From positions 496,001 through 560,000 of the forward strand of contig NZ_MBSS01000001.1 of the NCBI RefSeq assembly GCF_001695855.1: a DNA stretch of 64,000 bases, written 5' to 3'. The notes beneath the pieces were generated by a model. The model was not told where the DNA came from and made no database searches. It saw only the letters and a list, made by a program, of their open reading frames with translations. The position numbers and the translations under genes were made by a program. Shown one piece after another: positions 42,181 to 50,715 of this stretch; position 1 is the first letter of the stretch; each line of letters starts with the position of its first letter. Source of the DNA: Ensifer sp. LC163. Its GTDB lineage: Bacteria > Pseudomonadota > Alphaproteobacteria > Rhizobiales > Rhizobiaceae.

Positions 42181-42660
42181 TCAGCTGCGTGCAAAGCCCA
42201 GAATGAACAGGGCCAGCGCACCGATCGAGGAAATCGTGCGCACATGGTTCCACCAGACCCAGTCGGTCAGGTAGCGCTGCTGCCAGATTTCGGTCGCCGC
42301 CTGCCCGGGCGTGGCCGCCGCCAGCGCATCGTTCATCGGTACGTTGAAGACGATGGTGACGATCAACACGCCGACGACGTAAACGATGCCGCCCGCTGCC
42401 AGCAGTAGGCTGCCCTCGCCTCCCCAAACAAAAGCAGCAACTGCCAGGACCAGCCCCAGAAGCGCCGTACCCATGAAGGCGCTGAGGAACAGCGGGTTCT
42501 GGATCACCACGTTGATGGCGTTCATCGCCGCGATCCCCTGCTCCGCCGGAAGCCGCGACAACGCCTGCATGATGCAGACCGAGAAGATGAAGAACAGCCC
42601 GGCCATCAGGCCGGAGCCGATCGCGGCGGCAAACGCCAGAGCGGGGATCAGCGGGATCAT
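42181..42660 (-). CDS. DUF1772 membrane protein (anthrone-oxygenase-like)
   Basis: 159 aa with four hydrophobic segments (PALAFAAAIGSGLMAGLFFI, SAFMGTALLGLVLAVAAFVW, AAGGIVYVVGVLIVTIVFNV and a C-terminal one). The VPMNDALA segment and W/H motif WNHVRT are DUF1772 hallmarks. Start overlaps the end of the NmrA-like gene, so the two are one operon under the divergent TetR gene. Confidence 0.85.
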   Translation of the reverse strand: MIPLIPALAFAAAIGSGLMAGLFFIFSVCIMQALSRLPAEQGIAAMNAINVVIQNPLFLSAFMGTALLGLVLAVAAFVWGGEGSLLLAAGGIVYVVGVLIVTIVFNVPMNDALAAATPGQAATEIWQQRYLTDWVWWNHVRTISSIGALALFILGFARS

Positions 42661-43487
42661 GCGGCAATACTCCAGACACCTGTTGCAGCGGTCTCCCGGG
42701 CGTAGTCGGCGAAGTCGCGCGGTTTACGCCCAAGCACGCGCTCGACATCGGACGTCAGTTGCGAATTGCGTCCGTCGAGCACCGATGTGAAGAGATAGCG
42801 GATGAGTTCGACATAGTCATCAGGCAAACCATCGGCCCGCAACTGCGCGGTGAAGTCGGCAACCGGCACGGACTGGTAAGCGATCCGGCGGTTGGCAGCC
42901 GCGGCGATCTCGGCCACAGCCTGGGCAAAGGTCATCAGTCGCGGGCCGGTCAGTTCATAGATCTTGCCGATATGCCCGTCGTCCAGAAGTGCTGCAACCG
43001 CGACATCGGCAATGTCGTCGCTGCCGATGAAAGGCTCGGTGATCTCATCCGGCGGCAGGAAGACGGAACCGCTGCAAACGGCATCGGCCAAAAAATCCTC
43101 GCTGAAATTCTCGAAGAACCAGCTTGCCCGGATGATCGTCCAGTCGGCGCCGGAGGCCTGCAACTCGCGCTCGGCCGCTTCCGCCTCGTCCTCACCGCGC
43201 CCCGACAGAAGCACCAGCCGCTTGATGCCCGAGCGCACGGCAAGGCTCGAGAATTTGCGAATGACGTCGACGGCGCCCGGCACCGCCAGATCCGGCTGAT
43301 AGCAGACGTAGACGCGCTCGACATTTTCGAGCACGGGCGCCCATGTCGTTTCATCCGTCCAGTCGAAGGAAGGCGACGCCGAACGGGCGCCGATGCGCAC
43401 GGCAACACCGCGCTCCTGAAGGCGGGCAGCGATCCGCCGCCCCGTCTTGCCCGTACCGCCCAAAACCAGTGTGAGTTTGTCAGTCAT
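42657..43487 (-). CDS. NmrA-like NAD(P)-binding protein
   Basis: 276 aa. N-terminal dinucleotide motif LTLVLGGTGKTGRRIAARL; a typical extended-SDR/NmrA pattern follows (GIKRLVLLSGRGEDEAEAAE, SGADWTIIRASWFFENFSED). Members act as quinone oxidoreductases or redox sensors. Start lies after GAGGAAGCG. Together with DUF1772 it resembles small redox or quinone stress modules. Confidence 0.87.
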   Translation of the reverse strand: MTDKLTLVLGGTGKTGRRIAARLQERGVAVRIGARSASPSFDWTDETTWAPVLENVERVYVCYQPDLAVPGAVDVIRKFSSLAVRSGIKRLVLLSGRGEDEAEAAERELQASGADWTIIRASWFFENFSEDFLADAVCSGSVFLPPDEITEPFIGSDDIADVAVAALLDDGHIGKIYELTGPRLMTFAQAVAEIAAAANRRIAYQSVPVADFTAQLRADGLPDDYVELIRYLFTSVLDGRNSQLTSDVERVLGRKPRDFADYARETAATGVWSIAA

Positions 43488-43516
43488 CGCTTCCTCCTGA
43501 GGTTAGTTCACAAATA

Positions 43517-43591
43517 TGAGCAACTCTCACATTTGCAAATGTGATAAATCCTCGTATTTTAGGAGTCAAGTCAAAATGTGAGTATCACTCA
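43517..43591. promoter_or_regulatory. TetR operators TGAG-N5-CTCA (two) and an 18-bp palindrome
   Basis: TGAGCAACTCTCA (43517-43529) and TGAGTATCACTCA (43579-43591) share TGAG-n-A-n-C-n-CTCA. Between them TCACATTTG/CAAATGTGA (43527-43544) is a perfect 18-bp palindrome that overlaps the first site. The last site ends on the A of the TetR start codon. They cover both divergent promoters. Confidence 0.7.
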
Positions 43592-44283
43592 TGATTCTAG
43601 AGATAAGCCCAGCTGCGGTTCCCGCTGACGATGAGACCGCGCTGCGCCGGACGCCGAGCCAGAAACGCAGCCGCGAGCGCGTCGAGCAAATCCTTGCCTG
43701 CGCGACAGCGATCATTCAGGAGAAGGGCAGCGACGCCATGCGCATGAGCGAAGTTGCTGAAAAGGCTGGAATTTCGATCGGCTCTCTCTACCAGTACTTC
43801 CCCGACAAGGCGGCGATCGTGCGCACGCTGGCCGAGCGTTACAATGCGGTCTGCCGCGAGTGCATCGAAGCCGAGCTTGCCAAGGTGACGTCGATCACGG
43901 AACTTCGTGACGCCTTCTCCGTGCTGTTCGACATCTATTACGATATGTTCCTGGCCGAGCCTGTGATGCGCGACATCTGGTCGGCGATGCAGGCCGACAA
44001 GGCGCTGCGCGAGATCGACCTTTCGCAAAGCCGCGCCGGCGGCCGGCTGCTTGCCGACGTCTGGGCGCGGTTTGCGCCCGACACGCCGCGTGAAACGATC
44101 GACAGCGCTGCCTTTTTGATCATGCATCTGGGCGATTGCACGATGCGGCTTGCGGTCTCCGTCGACCGGGCAGAGGGCGACCAGATCGTCGAAGCCTATA
44201 AACGCATGATCCTTCGGGATTTTGTCGCGGATGGGCCGGGCGGCGGCGCAAGTCCAATTGACATCTCCGGGGTGCGATCCTAA
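43591..44283 (+). CDS. TetR family transcriptional regulator
   Basis: 230 aa. Helix-turn-helix ACATAIIQEKGSDAMRMSEV, AEKAGISIGSLYQYFPDKAA after a basic N-terminal extension (residues about 35-75). Divergent from the NmrA/DUF1772 operon with shared palindromes, so the probable repressor of that operon and itself. No Shine-Dalgarno sequence is evident because an operator overlaps the start. Confidence 0.9.
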   Translation: MILEISPAAVPADDETALRRTPSQKRSRERVEQILACATAIIQEKGSDAMRMSEVAEKAGISIGSLYQYFPDKAAIVRTLAERYNAVCRECIEAELAKVTSITELRDAFSVLFDIYYDMFLAEPVMRDIWSAMQADKALREIDLSQSRAGGRLLADVWARFAPDTPRETIDSAAFLIMHLGDCTMRLAVSVDRAEGDQIVEAYKRMILRDFVADGPGGGASPIDISGVRS

Positions 44284-44299
44284 TCATCATGGATCGATT

Positions 44300-44545
44300 G
44301 GTTCTCGCAACGCGAACGCGTTTCGGGAGTAAACGGGAACGTGACGGATGGACCCATGCTGGGCATTCAAATCACGGCCGACCCCGCGACTGTAGAGCGA
44401 CGTGAATGCGCCGTTCCGGAGCGATCCGGAAAAAGCCACTGGAGACGAGACCGCGAGAGGGCGGCCCTTGATCTGGGAAGGCGAGGCAAATCCAGGGTGA
44501 TCTCACCCGACGTCCTGAGCCAGGAAACCTGCCAGTCGATACGGG
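44300..44545 (+). ncRNA. Cobalamin riboswitch
   Basis: The conserved B12 box AGCCAGGAAACCTGCC is at 44518-44533. Upstream elements GGGAACGTGACGG (near 44335), the internal GCCACTGG (44435-44442) and several helices in between fit a coenzyme B12 aptamer. It lies in the 310-bp leader of cbtB. A short hairpin CGGGAAATATCCCG (about 44560-44573) and a GGCAT/ATGCC pairing precede the ribosome site GGAGG, suggesting translational control. High B12 should switch off cobalt uptake. Confidence 0.92.
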
Positions 44546-44593
44546 CATAGGGCCCAAACCGGGAAATATCCCGATGCCATCACGGAGGTTGTC

Positions 44594-44770
44594 ATGGCTA
44601 CATCTACAGTTTCGAACATTCCGCTCTCCCTCAGCGATCGTCTGACCGCAGGTATCATCGCGCTCCTCATCGGCGGCTTCCTCGTCTTCGGCGCCGGCCT
44701 GGCGAATTCGGCCGTGCTGCACGACACCGCGCACGACACCCGCCACTCCTATGGCTTCCCCTGCCACTAA
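44594..44770 (+). CDS. cbtB: Cobalt transporter subunit CbtB
   Basis: 58 aa, too short for most ORF callers; the start follows GGAGG. One membrane helix (LTAGIIALLIGGFLVFGAGL, about residues 18-37) and a His-rich C-terminus (HDTAHDTRHSYGFPCH) that matches the metal-binding tail of CbtB. Located directly after a cobalamin riboswitch and before cbtA. Predicted to bind and hand Co2+ to the CbtA channel in the inner membrane. Confidence 0.9.
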   Translation: MATSTVSNIPLSLSDRLTAGIIALLIGGFLVFGAGLANSAVLHDTAHDTRHSYGFPCH

Positions 44771-44834
44771 GCGATGTTCAGGGACGCGACATGCGTTCCG
44801 CATCGACATGGCTGCGGACAAAAACGCTTCCGGC

Positions 44835-44895
44835 TGCTGCATAATTCCTTCAATCGGAATCGCAGCGCCGGACGCGTTTATCTGCGTCTGATGCA
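44835..44895. repeat. Rearranged RIME-like fragment between cbtB and cbtA
   Basis: GCTGCATAATTCCTTCAATCGG (split by a few changes) resembles the second RIME hairpin. It is followed by CAGCGCCGGACGCG..TGCGTCTGATGCAG, which resembles the first, so the two halves are in swapped order. It sits inside the cbtB-cbtA spacer. Confidence 0.5.
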
Positions 44896-44994
44896 GATTG
44901 AAGGTCTGCCGGGCAGAGCCGTTCGCATATTTGCCAAGGGGACACGGCGCTGCCTGCCAAGTGCATGGCGCGCCGCTATCGAGGGATATCGAAA

Positions 44995-45792
44995 ATGATT
45001 GTCAGAACGCTTCTGGCCGCGATCGTGGCTGGATTGATTGCCGGTGTCTTCATGACCGGCGCCCAGGAACTGCGCGTCGTGCCGCTGATCCTGCATGCGG
45101 AAGAATTCGAAGGTGAGGCACCGGCCGCCGGTGAGCAGCCCGCCGCCGCACAGCCGGGAACGGCCGAGCCGGCAGCTGCCGGCCACGACCAGCATTCGTC
45201 GCTGAAGGCGGTTTCGCCGCTTGGTGCGCTGCTCGACGCATTGTCGCCGATCACGCCCGCCTACGCCCATGAGGGCGAACACGAGGAAGGCGGCATCATG
45301 TTCGGCATGAGCCGCTTCTCCGGCACGCTGATCGCCAATCTGGTGACCGGCTCCGGCTTCGCGCTGCTGCTCGCCGGCGTCAGCCTCGTCATCGCCTACC
45401 CGATCACGCTCAGGAATGGCGCGCTCTGGGGCGCCTGCGGCTGGCTAGCCGTACACATGCTGCCGGCAATCGGCCTGCCGCCGGAACTGCCGGGCTTCCC
45501 GGCCGCAGAACTCGGCGACCGCCAGGTCTGGTGGGGTGCCACCGTGCTGCTTTCGGCCGCCGGTCTCTATCTCCTGGTCCTGCGGGAAGAGATCGTCGCC
45601 AAGATCATCGGCCTCGCGCTGGTCGCGGCACCGCATGTCTATGGCGCGCCGCAACCATCCGACATCTCCAGCAATGTCCCGGCCGTGCTCGGCGCCGAAT
45701 TCGCCGTGGCGGCGCTTGCCACCACGCTTGCCTTCTGGATCGTCCTCGGCGTCGTGTCGGGCTTCATCAACGATCGTTTCGCCAAGGCGTAA
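44995..45792 (+). CDS. cbtA: Cobalt transporter subunit CbtA
   Basis: 265 aa, start after GAGGGATATC. The N-terminal helix MIVRTLLAAIVAGLIAGVFM and the LRVVPLILHAEEFE segment are typical of CbtA. A His/Glu-rich region (HEGEHEEGG, about residue 90) precedes four or five more helices. Operates with CbtB in B12-controlled cobalt import. The 224-bp distance from cbtB is longer than usual because a repeat fragment lies between them. Confidence 0.9.
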   Translation: MIVRTLLAAIVAGLIAGVFMTGAQELRVVPLILHAEEFEGEAPAAGEQPAAAQPGTAEPAAAGHDQHSSLKAVSPLGALLDALSPITPAYAHEGEHEEGGIMFGMSRFSGTLIANLVTGSGFALLLAGVSLVIAYPITLRNGALWGACGWLAVHMLPAIGLPPELPGFPAAELGDRQVWWGATVLLSAAGLYLLVLREEIVAKIIGLALVAAPHVYGAPQPSDISSNVPAVLGAEFAVAALATTLAFWIVLGVVSGFINDRFAKA

Positions 45793-45826
45793 CGAATGAG
45801 CCCTGCGGGCCGAAGGTTGGCAGGAC

Positions 45827-45932
45827 CTACAGCGCCGCGCGTCTATTTAGACGCGCAAAGGTCGCTGTAACACTTTGAGTTGCTGCATAATTTTGTCCTT
45901 AAATCGATTCCGATTTAAGGAATTATGCCGTA
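45827..45932. repeat. RIME-like palindromic element, copy 3
   Basis: Two-hairpin element between the convergent cbtA and FhuF-like genes, nearly identical to copy 2 except GCCGTA for GCAGTA at the right end. Confidence 0.9.
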
Positions 45933-45990
45933 GCGAAGAGAACAGCGCCCCTGATGTCATCGATGTCAGGGGCGTTGTCGTTGCGATGCC

Positions 45991-46863
45991 TCAGCGCGCC
46001 TGCGACGCCAGCAGATGCGCCTGCAACCGCGCGCGGCGGTCGTCCGGCGCCAGCAGCACGCAACTGTCGCAGAAGCTGCCGCCTTCGGTTCGATAATAGA
46101 GACAGCAGCCACCGCGCAGGCGATAGACCTGCGACAGTGCTCGATGGCCGGCGCAGTCCCCGATCTCGACCGCGATGTTCTCGTAACAGAGCTTGTCGGA
46201 AAACAGCGGCGTGCCTTCACGCTTGACGATCGCCAGAGCCTTGACGATAGCGGTCGCCTCGTCGCCGAGCGCGCGGCCGATCTCCAGGAAACCGCCCGCA
46301 AGCGAATCCGCCGCAAGCCGCCATTGCGCGCCCGAGGACAGGCCCGTGCGACGCTTCAGCGTGGCGATGATCGGCGCCAGATGCGCAGCAAAGGTTTCAC
46401 CGAAGACGTCCGCATTCGCTAGGGCGTGCTCCCCGGCTGCGGGCAAGGCAAGGCTGAAATGAAATCGCTTGGCCGCCACGACGCGTTCGCCGTAGGAGCG
46501 CGAAAACGCTTCGAAGCGAAGGCCCTGAACCGCGACCACGATGCCCGCACCGAGATAGAGGCTGCCAAGCGCCAGGGCGAGCTGGTTGCTGTAAAAGGCG
46601 ATCAGATGGGCGGCGCGGATCTTGTCGTCCATGCCCTCGGCAAACCGGTCCTGATAGGCAAGGCCGGCTTTGAGCCCGACGCCCTCCTCCGACCAGAACC
46701 GCGCCTCGGAAAGAAAGTCGTCGCCGGCAGCCTCGAGCGAAAAGCCCACTTCGGGAAAGGAAGGCTGCAGGCGCGCGATGGCGCCAAGGGCACTTCGGCG
46801 CAGCGCCTTGCCCGCCTCGTCCTCCGCCAGGCGCTCTTCCTGCCGCTCGTAGCCCAAGCTCAT
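45991..46863 (-). CDS. FhuF-like (2Fe-2S) protein
   Basis: 290 aa. The C-terminal motif RGGCCLYYRTEGGSFCDSC gives the exact CC-x10-C-x2-C cluster that binds [2Fe-2S] in FhuF. The N-terminal region (HLIAFYSNQLALALGSLYLG) fits the ferric-reductase-like domain. Suggests reductive release of iron from a siderophore. Its start overlaps the stop of the glucanase-type gene by four bases, so the two are co-translated, an unexpected pairing. Confidence 0.82.
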   Translation of the reverse strand: MSLGYERQEERLAEDEAGKALRRSALGAIARLQPSFPEVGFSLEAAGDDFLSEARFWSEEGVGLKAGLAYQDRFAEGMDDKIRAAHLIAFYSNQLALALGSLYLGAGIVVAVQGLRFEAFSRSYGERVVAAKRFHFSLALPAAGEHALANADVFGETFAAHLAPIIATLKRRTGLSSGAQWRLAADSLAGGFLEIGRALGDEATAIVKALAIVKREGTPLFSDKLCYENIAVEIGDCAGHRALSQVYRLRGGCCLYYRTEGGSFCDSCVLLAPDDRRARLQAHLLASQAR

Positions 46864-48170
46864 GCCGTCTCCATGGTCGCAAGCCAGCCGCCGCGAAAAT
46901 CCGCCCGCTGCAATCCACGCCGAAAGGCCGGAATGCCGCGCGTCAATTCCCAGACGAAACCGTTTCTGGCATTCTCGATCATCATCACGACAAGCCCCTG
47001 GTCAAGCCCGACGACGCGGTCGTCGACCCAGCCCTCGGGGCCCGCACCGCGCAGGCTCGGGTTGAACCCGCCGGGAAGCCGGCCCTCGCACAGCAGGTCG
47101 GGATAACGGCTCTCTAGCACGACCAACGCCGACCGCGACGCATCGGCGGCGAAAGGCAGGCAGGCGATCGGCGCCCAGGGCACCAGCGTGCCATCGTCAG
47201 GACCACCGGGAGCGCCACGTGCCGCATAGCCGAGCATCCGCCGCCGGCGCCCATCGACAAGCCGCTGCCGCCCCGTCGGTCCACCACAGGCGCTGAGGCC
47301 CCACATATCGCTGCCGTAGCCGGCGAAACCGCCGGGATTATCTTCGGCATACCGGCGCTGCAGCGCGATCGCCCGGCCGGTATTGTCGAAATAGTCGGTC
47401 GCCTTGTCGCGCATCTGCGCATCGCGGAGAGCGCGAAGGTCGATCCAGGCCTGCGGAAAAAGATGGATGAACAGCGGACCGGCCTGCAGGTGCGGCGCGC
47501 CATCGACCGTGGTCCAGTCATAGGCGGTGGTGAAGGCGCGGTAGTGCTCCGGGCCGATCGCGTGATGCGGCGCGCCGAGCGCCAGCACATAGAGAAGCAG
47601 TGCCTCGCTATAGCCCTGCCAGCGATATTTCAGAAACCGCCCCGGCGGCCGCCAGCCCATCGTCAGCGTCTCGCCACGGGCAAGCGCCCAGCGCCAGTCC
47701 ACTCGGGCATAGAGCGTTTCCGACAGCGCGCGGATCTCCCGCTCCGCCGCCCTCTCGCCGGTGAAATAGGCGGCCGCGGTCAGCGCGCCGGCAATCAGCA
47801 GCGCGGTATCGATGGTGGAAAGCTCGCACTGCCACACCCGCTCGCCGGTCTTCACGTGGAGAAAATGATAGTAGAAGCCGCGATAGCCGGTGGCCAGCGC
47901 ATCGCGCCCCTGCCGGCTTTGCGCCAGAAACCGCAACGTGGTCAGCACCCGGCCGGCCGCTTCGCCGCGCCCGATCCAGCCGCGTTCGACGCCGATCGGG
48001 TAGCAGGAAAGCCCGAAACCGGTCGCAGCGATGCTCGAAGGCGCGTCGGGAAGCGACGTATCGGCGACAAGCCCGGTGCCAGGGTCGCTATAACCCAGGA
48101 AATAGTCGAAGGCGGCGGACTGCAGCCTATCGACCTGAAAACATTGCGTATTCCGTGTCTGCTGAAGCAT
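46860..48170 (-). CDS. Glycoamylase-domain protein (endo-beta-1,2-glucanase-like)
   Basis: 436 aa without a clear signal peptide. An (alpha/alpha)6-type pattern of the PF10091 glycoamylase family is visible: AFDYFLGYSDPGTGLVADTS, ATGFGLSCYPIGVERGWI, GFYYHFLHVKTGERVW, ELSTIDTALLIAGALTAA, then YGSDMWGLSACGGP. Relatives include GH144 endo-beta-1,2-glucanases and the corresponding domain of cyclic beta-1,2-glucan synthase. It may act on cyclic or linear beta-1,2-glucan in the rhizobial cell. The start has GAGG only two bases away, so its position is not certain. Confidence 0.83.
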   Translation of the reverse strand: MLQQTRNTQCFQVDRLQSAAFDYFLGYSDPGTGLVADTSLPDAPSSIAATGFGLSCYPIGVERGWIGRGEAAGRVLTTLRFLAQSRQGRDALATGYRGFYYHFLHVKTGERVWQCELSTIDTALLIAGALTAAAYFTGERAAEREIRALSETLYARVDWRWALARGETLTMGWRPPGRFLKYRWQGYSEALLLYVLALGAPHHAIGPEHYRAFTTAYDWTTVDGAPHLQAGPLFIHLFPQAWIDLRALRDAQMRDKATDYFDNTGRAIALQRRYAEDNPGGFAGYGSDMWGLSACGGPTGRQRLVDGRRRRMLGYAARGAPGGPDDGTLVPWAPIACLPFAADASRSALVVLESRYPDLLCEGRLPGGFNPSLRGAGPEGWVDDRVVGLDQGLVVMMIENARNGFVWELTRGIPAFRRGLQRADFRGGWLATMETA

Positions 48171-48330
48171 ATCCTCGGCTCATGTGGGCCTGTTGGAACG
48201 GTATCGATGGGCGGTGAACCCAGTCGATATCACCTTTTATTGAAGGTCAGCCAACCCCAAACAGTCGCCGAAAGCCAATCCTGTGTTACAGTTCCTCAGA
48301 TGACGCGGCTCGCAATGACGGGTTGAAGCT

Positions 48331-49125
48331 ATGTTAACCATGCTGGCGTTGATCCTTTCCCTGACTGGTAGCCCGACCCAAACGGCGGGCGCGCCTGTTG
48401 ATGTCGACGTCGAGCTGGTGCTGGCCGTCGACATGTCCGGCTCGATGGATCTGGACGAAGCCCGGGTCCAGCGCTCCGGCTACGTGCAGGCGCTGCGCCA
48501 TGCCGACTTTCTCAATGCGGTAGCGAGCGGTCGCCATGGCCGAATCGCGATTGGCTATTTCGAATGGGCCGGCACGGTCAACGAATCCTCTGTCGTCGCC
48601 TGGCAGGTGATCGCAAATGCAGCTGATGCCGCCGCCTTTGCCGCGATGATCGAGGCCCGGCCGGTCGGCACCAGGCGCGGCACATCGATTTCCAACGCGA
48701 TCACCTACGGCACGGCGCTGATCGATTCGAACGCCTTTTCCGGCATGCGCCGCATCATCGACGTGTCCGGCGACGGGCCGAACAATATCGGTCCGCCGGT
48801 CATTCCCGCCCGTGATATCGCCATCGCCCGCGGCATCATCATCAACGGGCTGGCGATCCTGATTAGGCCCTCGGTCTCGACCGGCCCGCTCGACCAGTAT
48901 TATGCCGAGTGCGTCGTCGGCGGCCCCGGCTCTTTCGTGCTGCCGGTGCACAAGCCCGAGGATTTCGCCATCGCCATCCGCCAGAAGCTGATCCTGGAGG
49001 TGAGCGGCCTGCCGTCACCGCCAAGCGTGCGCCTCGTCGATGCCCTGCCCGCGCCCGACTGCCTGATCGGCGAGAAACTGCGGCCGGGCTTCCTCGACCG
49101 CGTCTACCCCGAGCTCGACAAATAG
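48331..49125 (+). CDS. DUF1194 von Willebrand-factor-A-like exported protein
   Basis: 264 aa; an ATG three codons later is an alternative. Short signal peptide (LTMLALILSLTGSPTQTAGA). The VWA-like domain has the MIDAS motif AVDMSGSMD near residue 36, TSISNAITYG and IDVSGDGPNN. DUF1194 proteins are of unknown function and probably bind a divalent ion for protein contacts in the periplasm. Stands alone. Confidence 0.87.
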   Translation: MLTMLALILSLTGSPTQTAGAPVDVDVELVLAVDMSGSMDLDEARVQRSGYVQALRHADFLNAVASGRHGRIAIGYFEWAGTVNESSVVAWQVIANAADAAAFAAMIEARPVGTRRGTSISNAITYGTALIDSNAFSGMRRIIDVSGDGPNNIGPPVIPARDIAIARGIIINGLAILIRPSVSTGPLDQYYAECVVGGPGSFVLPVHKPEDFAIAIRQKLILEVSGLPSPPSVRLVDALPAPDCLIGEKLRPGFLDRVYPELDK

Positions 49126-49245
49126 CCGGCGCGCACGAGCAGCGGCCGGCTGTCCGGCGACAACGCCCTGCCACGCCAGATTGTCGTTTCCCTTCAACGC
49201 GCGCGACGATAAGATGCCGCACTCATTTGCGGATCGATTTCCTTC

Positions 49246-49956
49246 ATGTCCCTGACCACCCATCCTGCGCCGGCCGACGCGACCACCGAAACCAGCACCC
49301 GGCAGATCCGCGACAAGCTGCGCGATGCGATCGTCGAACGACGGCTTGCGCCGGGAACCAAGCTGTCGGAAAGCGATGTCGGCGATCTGTTCAAGGTCAG
49401 CCGCACGCTGGTGCGCGCCGCCCTGCAGGCGCTCGCCTATGAGGGGCTGGTCAGTGTCGAGAAGAACCGCGGCGCCTTCGTCGCCCATCCCTCGCCGGAT
49501 GAAGCCCGGCAGATCTTCGCCACCCGCCGGCTGATCGAGCCCGGGCTTCTGCGCGCGGCCGCGGCTCGGATCGGCCCCGCCGAAATCGATGACCTGCGCC
49601 GCCTGCTTGCAATCGAACAGCAACTGACGGCGCAGCGCGGCCAATCGGCGCGCCGCGCCGAGATCAAGGCTTCCGGCGACTTCCACCTGGCGCTCGCCGA
49701 TCTCACCGGCAACGCCATCCTCAGGCGCTTCATGGACGAGCTGGTCGCCCGCTCCTCGCTCGTCATCGCGCTTTATGGACAATCGAGCGTGTCGAGCTGC
49801 GGCCATAACGAGCATGACGACATCCTCACCGCGATCGAAGGCGGTGACATCGAGACCGCCTGCACACTGATGATCCGCCATATCGATCACATCGAGGCCG
49901 ACCTCGATCTCAGGGAGCGCAAGCCGACCGACCTCAGGGCCGCACTCGAGCTTTGA
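49246..49956 (+). CDS. GntR-family regulator, FadR (FCD) subfamily
   Basis: 236 aa. Winged helix TRQIRDKLRDAIVERRLAPG, LSESDVGDLFKVSRTLVRAA (residues about 18-58). The C-terminal FCD domain has metal-type residues (ASGDFHLALADLTGN, CGHNEHDDILTAIEGGD). Regulators of this type usually sense organic acids. No target operon is adjacent in this window. Confidence 0.9.
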   Translation: MSLTTHPAPADATTETSTRQIRDKLRDAIVERRLAPGTKLSESDVGDLFKVSRTLVRAALQALAYEGLVSVEKNRGAFVAHPSPDEARQIFATRRLIEPGLLRAAAARIGPAEIDDLRRLLAIEQQLTAQRGQSARRAEIKASGDFHLALADLTGNAILRRFMDELVARSSLVIALYGQSSVSSCGHNEHDDILTAIEGGDIETACTLMIRHIDHIEADLDLRERKPTDLRAALEL

Positions 49957-50190
49957 CGCGTGTCGCCCGCAAGCGTGCCACGGGAAAATTTTCTGCAAGG
50001 TTTGTCGCGGCCGAAATTCCATCGGCGGCCGTTCGAAAAGCCCGCCACTGCGGGATTTCCGCCCGGGCATCCCGTATCGATCGCATCGGACCGCCATCGT
50101 CATGGTTAAAAAAGTGCGTCCACCAAGGGAACCATTCGTCATCCCCGGCGTTGGCCTCGCGCTCAAAAGACTATGAACGAGGAATGCAAG

Positions 50191-50430
50191 ATGAGCGAAA
50201 AAACCTTCGCAACGCCGATCCACCTGAAACTGTCATCCAAGCGGCAGACCGTCGTCAGGACGGTCTGGGAGGCCTTGGAGCTGCTGCGACAATGGCCGGG
50301 CAGACGTGGGCGGGAATATCGCGCCGCCCTTCAGCGCTGCCTGGATGCGCTCGACGGGCTGACCAGCGTCAACAGGGCAAGTCGCTGCTTTGCCGCAGCC
50401 GCCCGCGAATCGGGCCTTCTGCTCGCCTGA
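50191..50430 (+). CDS. DUF982 protein
   Basis: 79 aa; start chosen after GAGGA, with an earlier ATG six codons upstream lacking a site. Pattern HLKLSSKRQTVVRTVWEALE, LLRQWPGRRGREYRAALQRC matches DUF982, a small family nearly confined to Rhizobiales and present in many copies. Function unknown. Its presence supports the host assignment. Confidence 0.88.
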   Translation: MSEKTFATPIHLKLSSKRQTVVRTVWEALELLRQWPGRRGREYRAALQRCLDALDGLTSVNRASRCFAAAARESGLLLA

Positions 50431-50486
50431 GAAAAATCCCAGTTTGCCGAAGTTTGCGCACCGGCTGAACGGCCGGTGCGTCCATC

Positions 50487-50592
50487 CTACAGCGCCGCGC
50501 GTCTTATCAGACGCGCAAAGGTCGCTGTAGCACTTTGAATTTCTGCATGTTTTTATCCTTAAATCGGATACGATTTAAGGAAACATGCAGTA
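50487..50592. repeat. RIME-like palindromic element, copy 4
   Basis: Two-hairpin element, variant loops GCGCGTC-TTATCA-GACGCGC and AAATCG-GATA-CGATTT. It is directly followed by copy 5 in the same orientation. Confidence 0.9.
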
Positions 50593-50608
50593 GAGATCGC
50601 GGCGCGCA

Positions 50609-50711
50609 TTACAGCGCCGCGCGTCAAATATGACGCGCAAAGGACGCTGTAACGCTTTAAACTTGCTGCATAATTCCTTAAATCGGATCCGATTTAAGGA
50701 ATTATGCAGTA
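50609..50711. repeat. RIME-like palindromic element, copy 5
   Basis: Second of a tandem pair, with loop GCGCGTC-AAATAT-GACGCGC and right stem TAATTCCTTAAATCGG/CCGATTTAAGGAATTA. It ends five bases before the stop codon of the GH26-like gene. Confidence 0.9.
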
Positions 50712-50715
50712 AGCG

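Noticed and set aside
50487-50711. Possible CRISPR-like array at the tandem repeats
   Set aside because: Only two units about 105 bp long, each an internal double hairpin, with no spacers; these are RIME-like elements.
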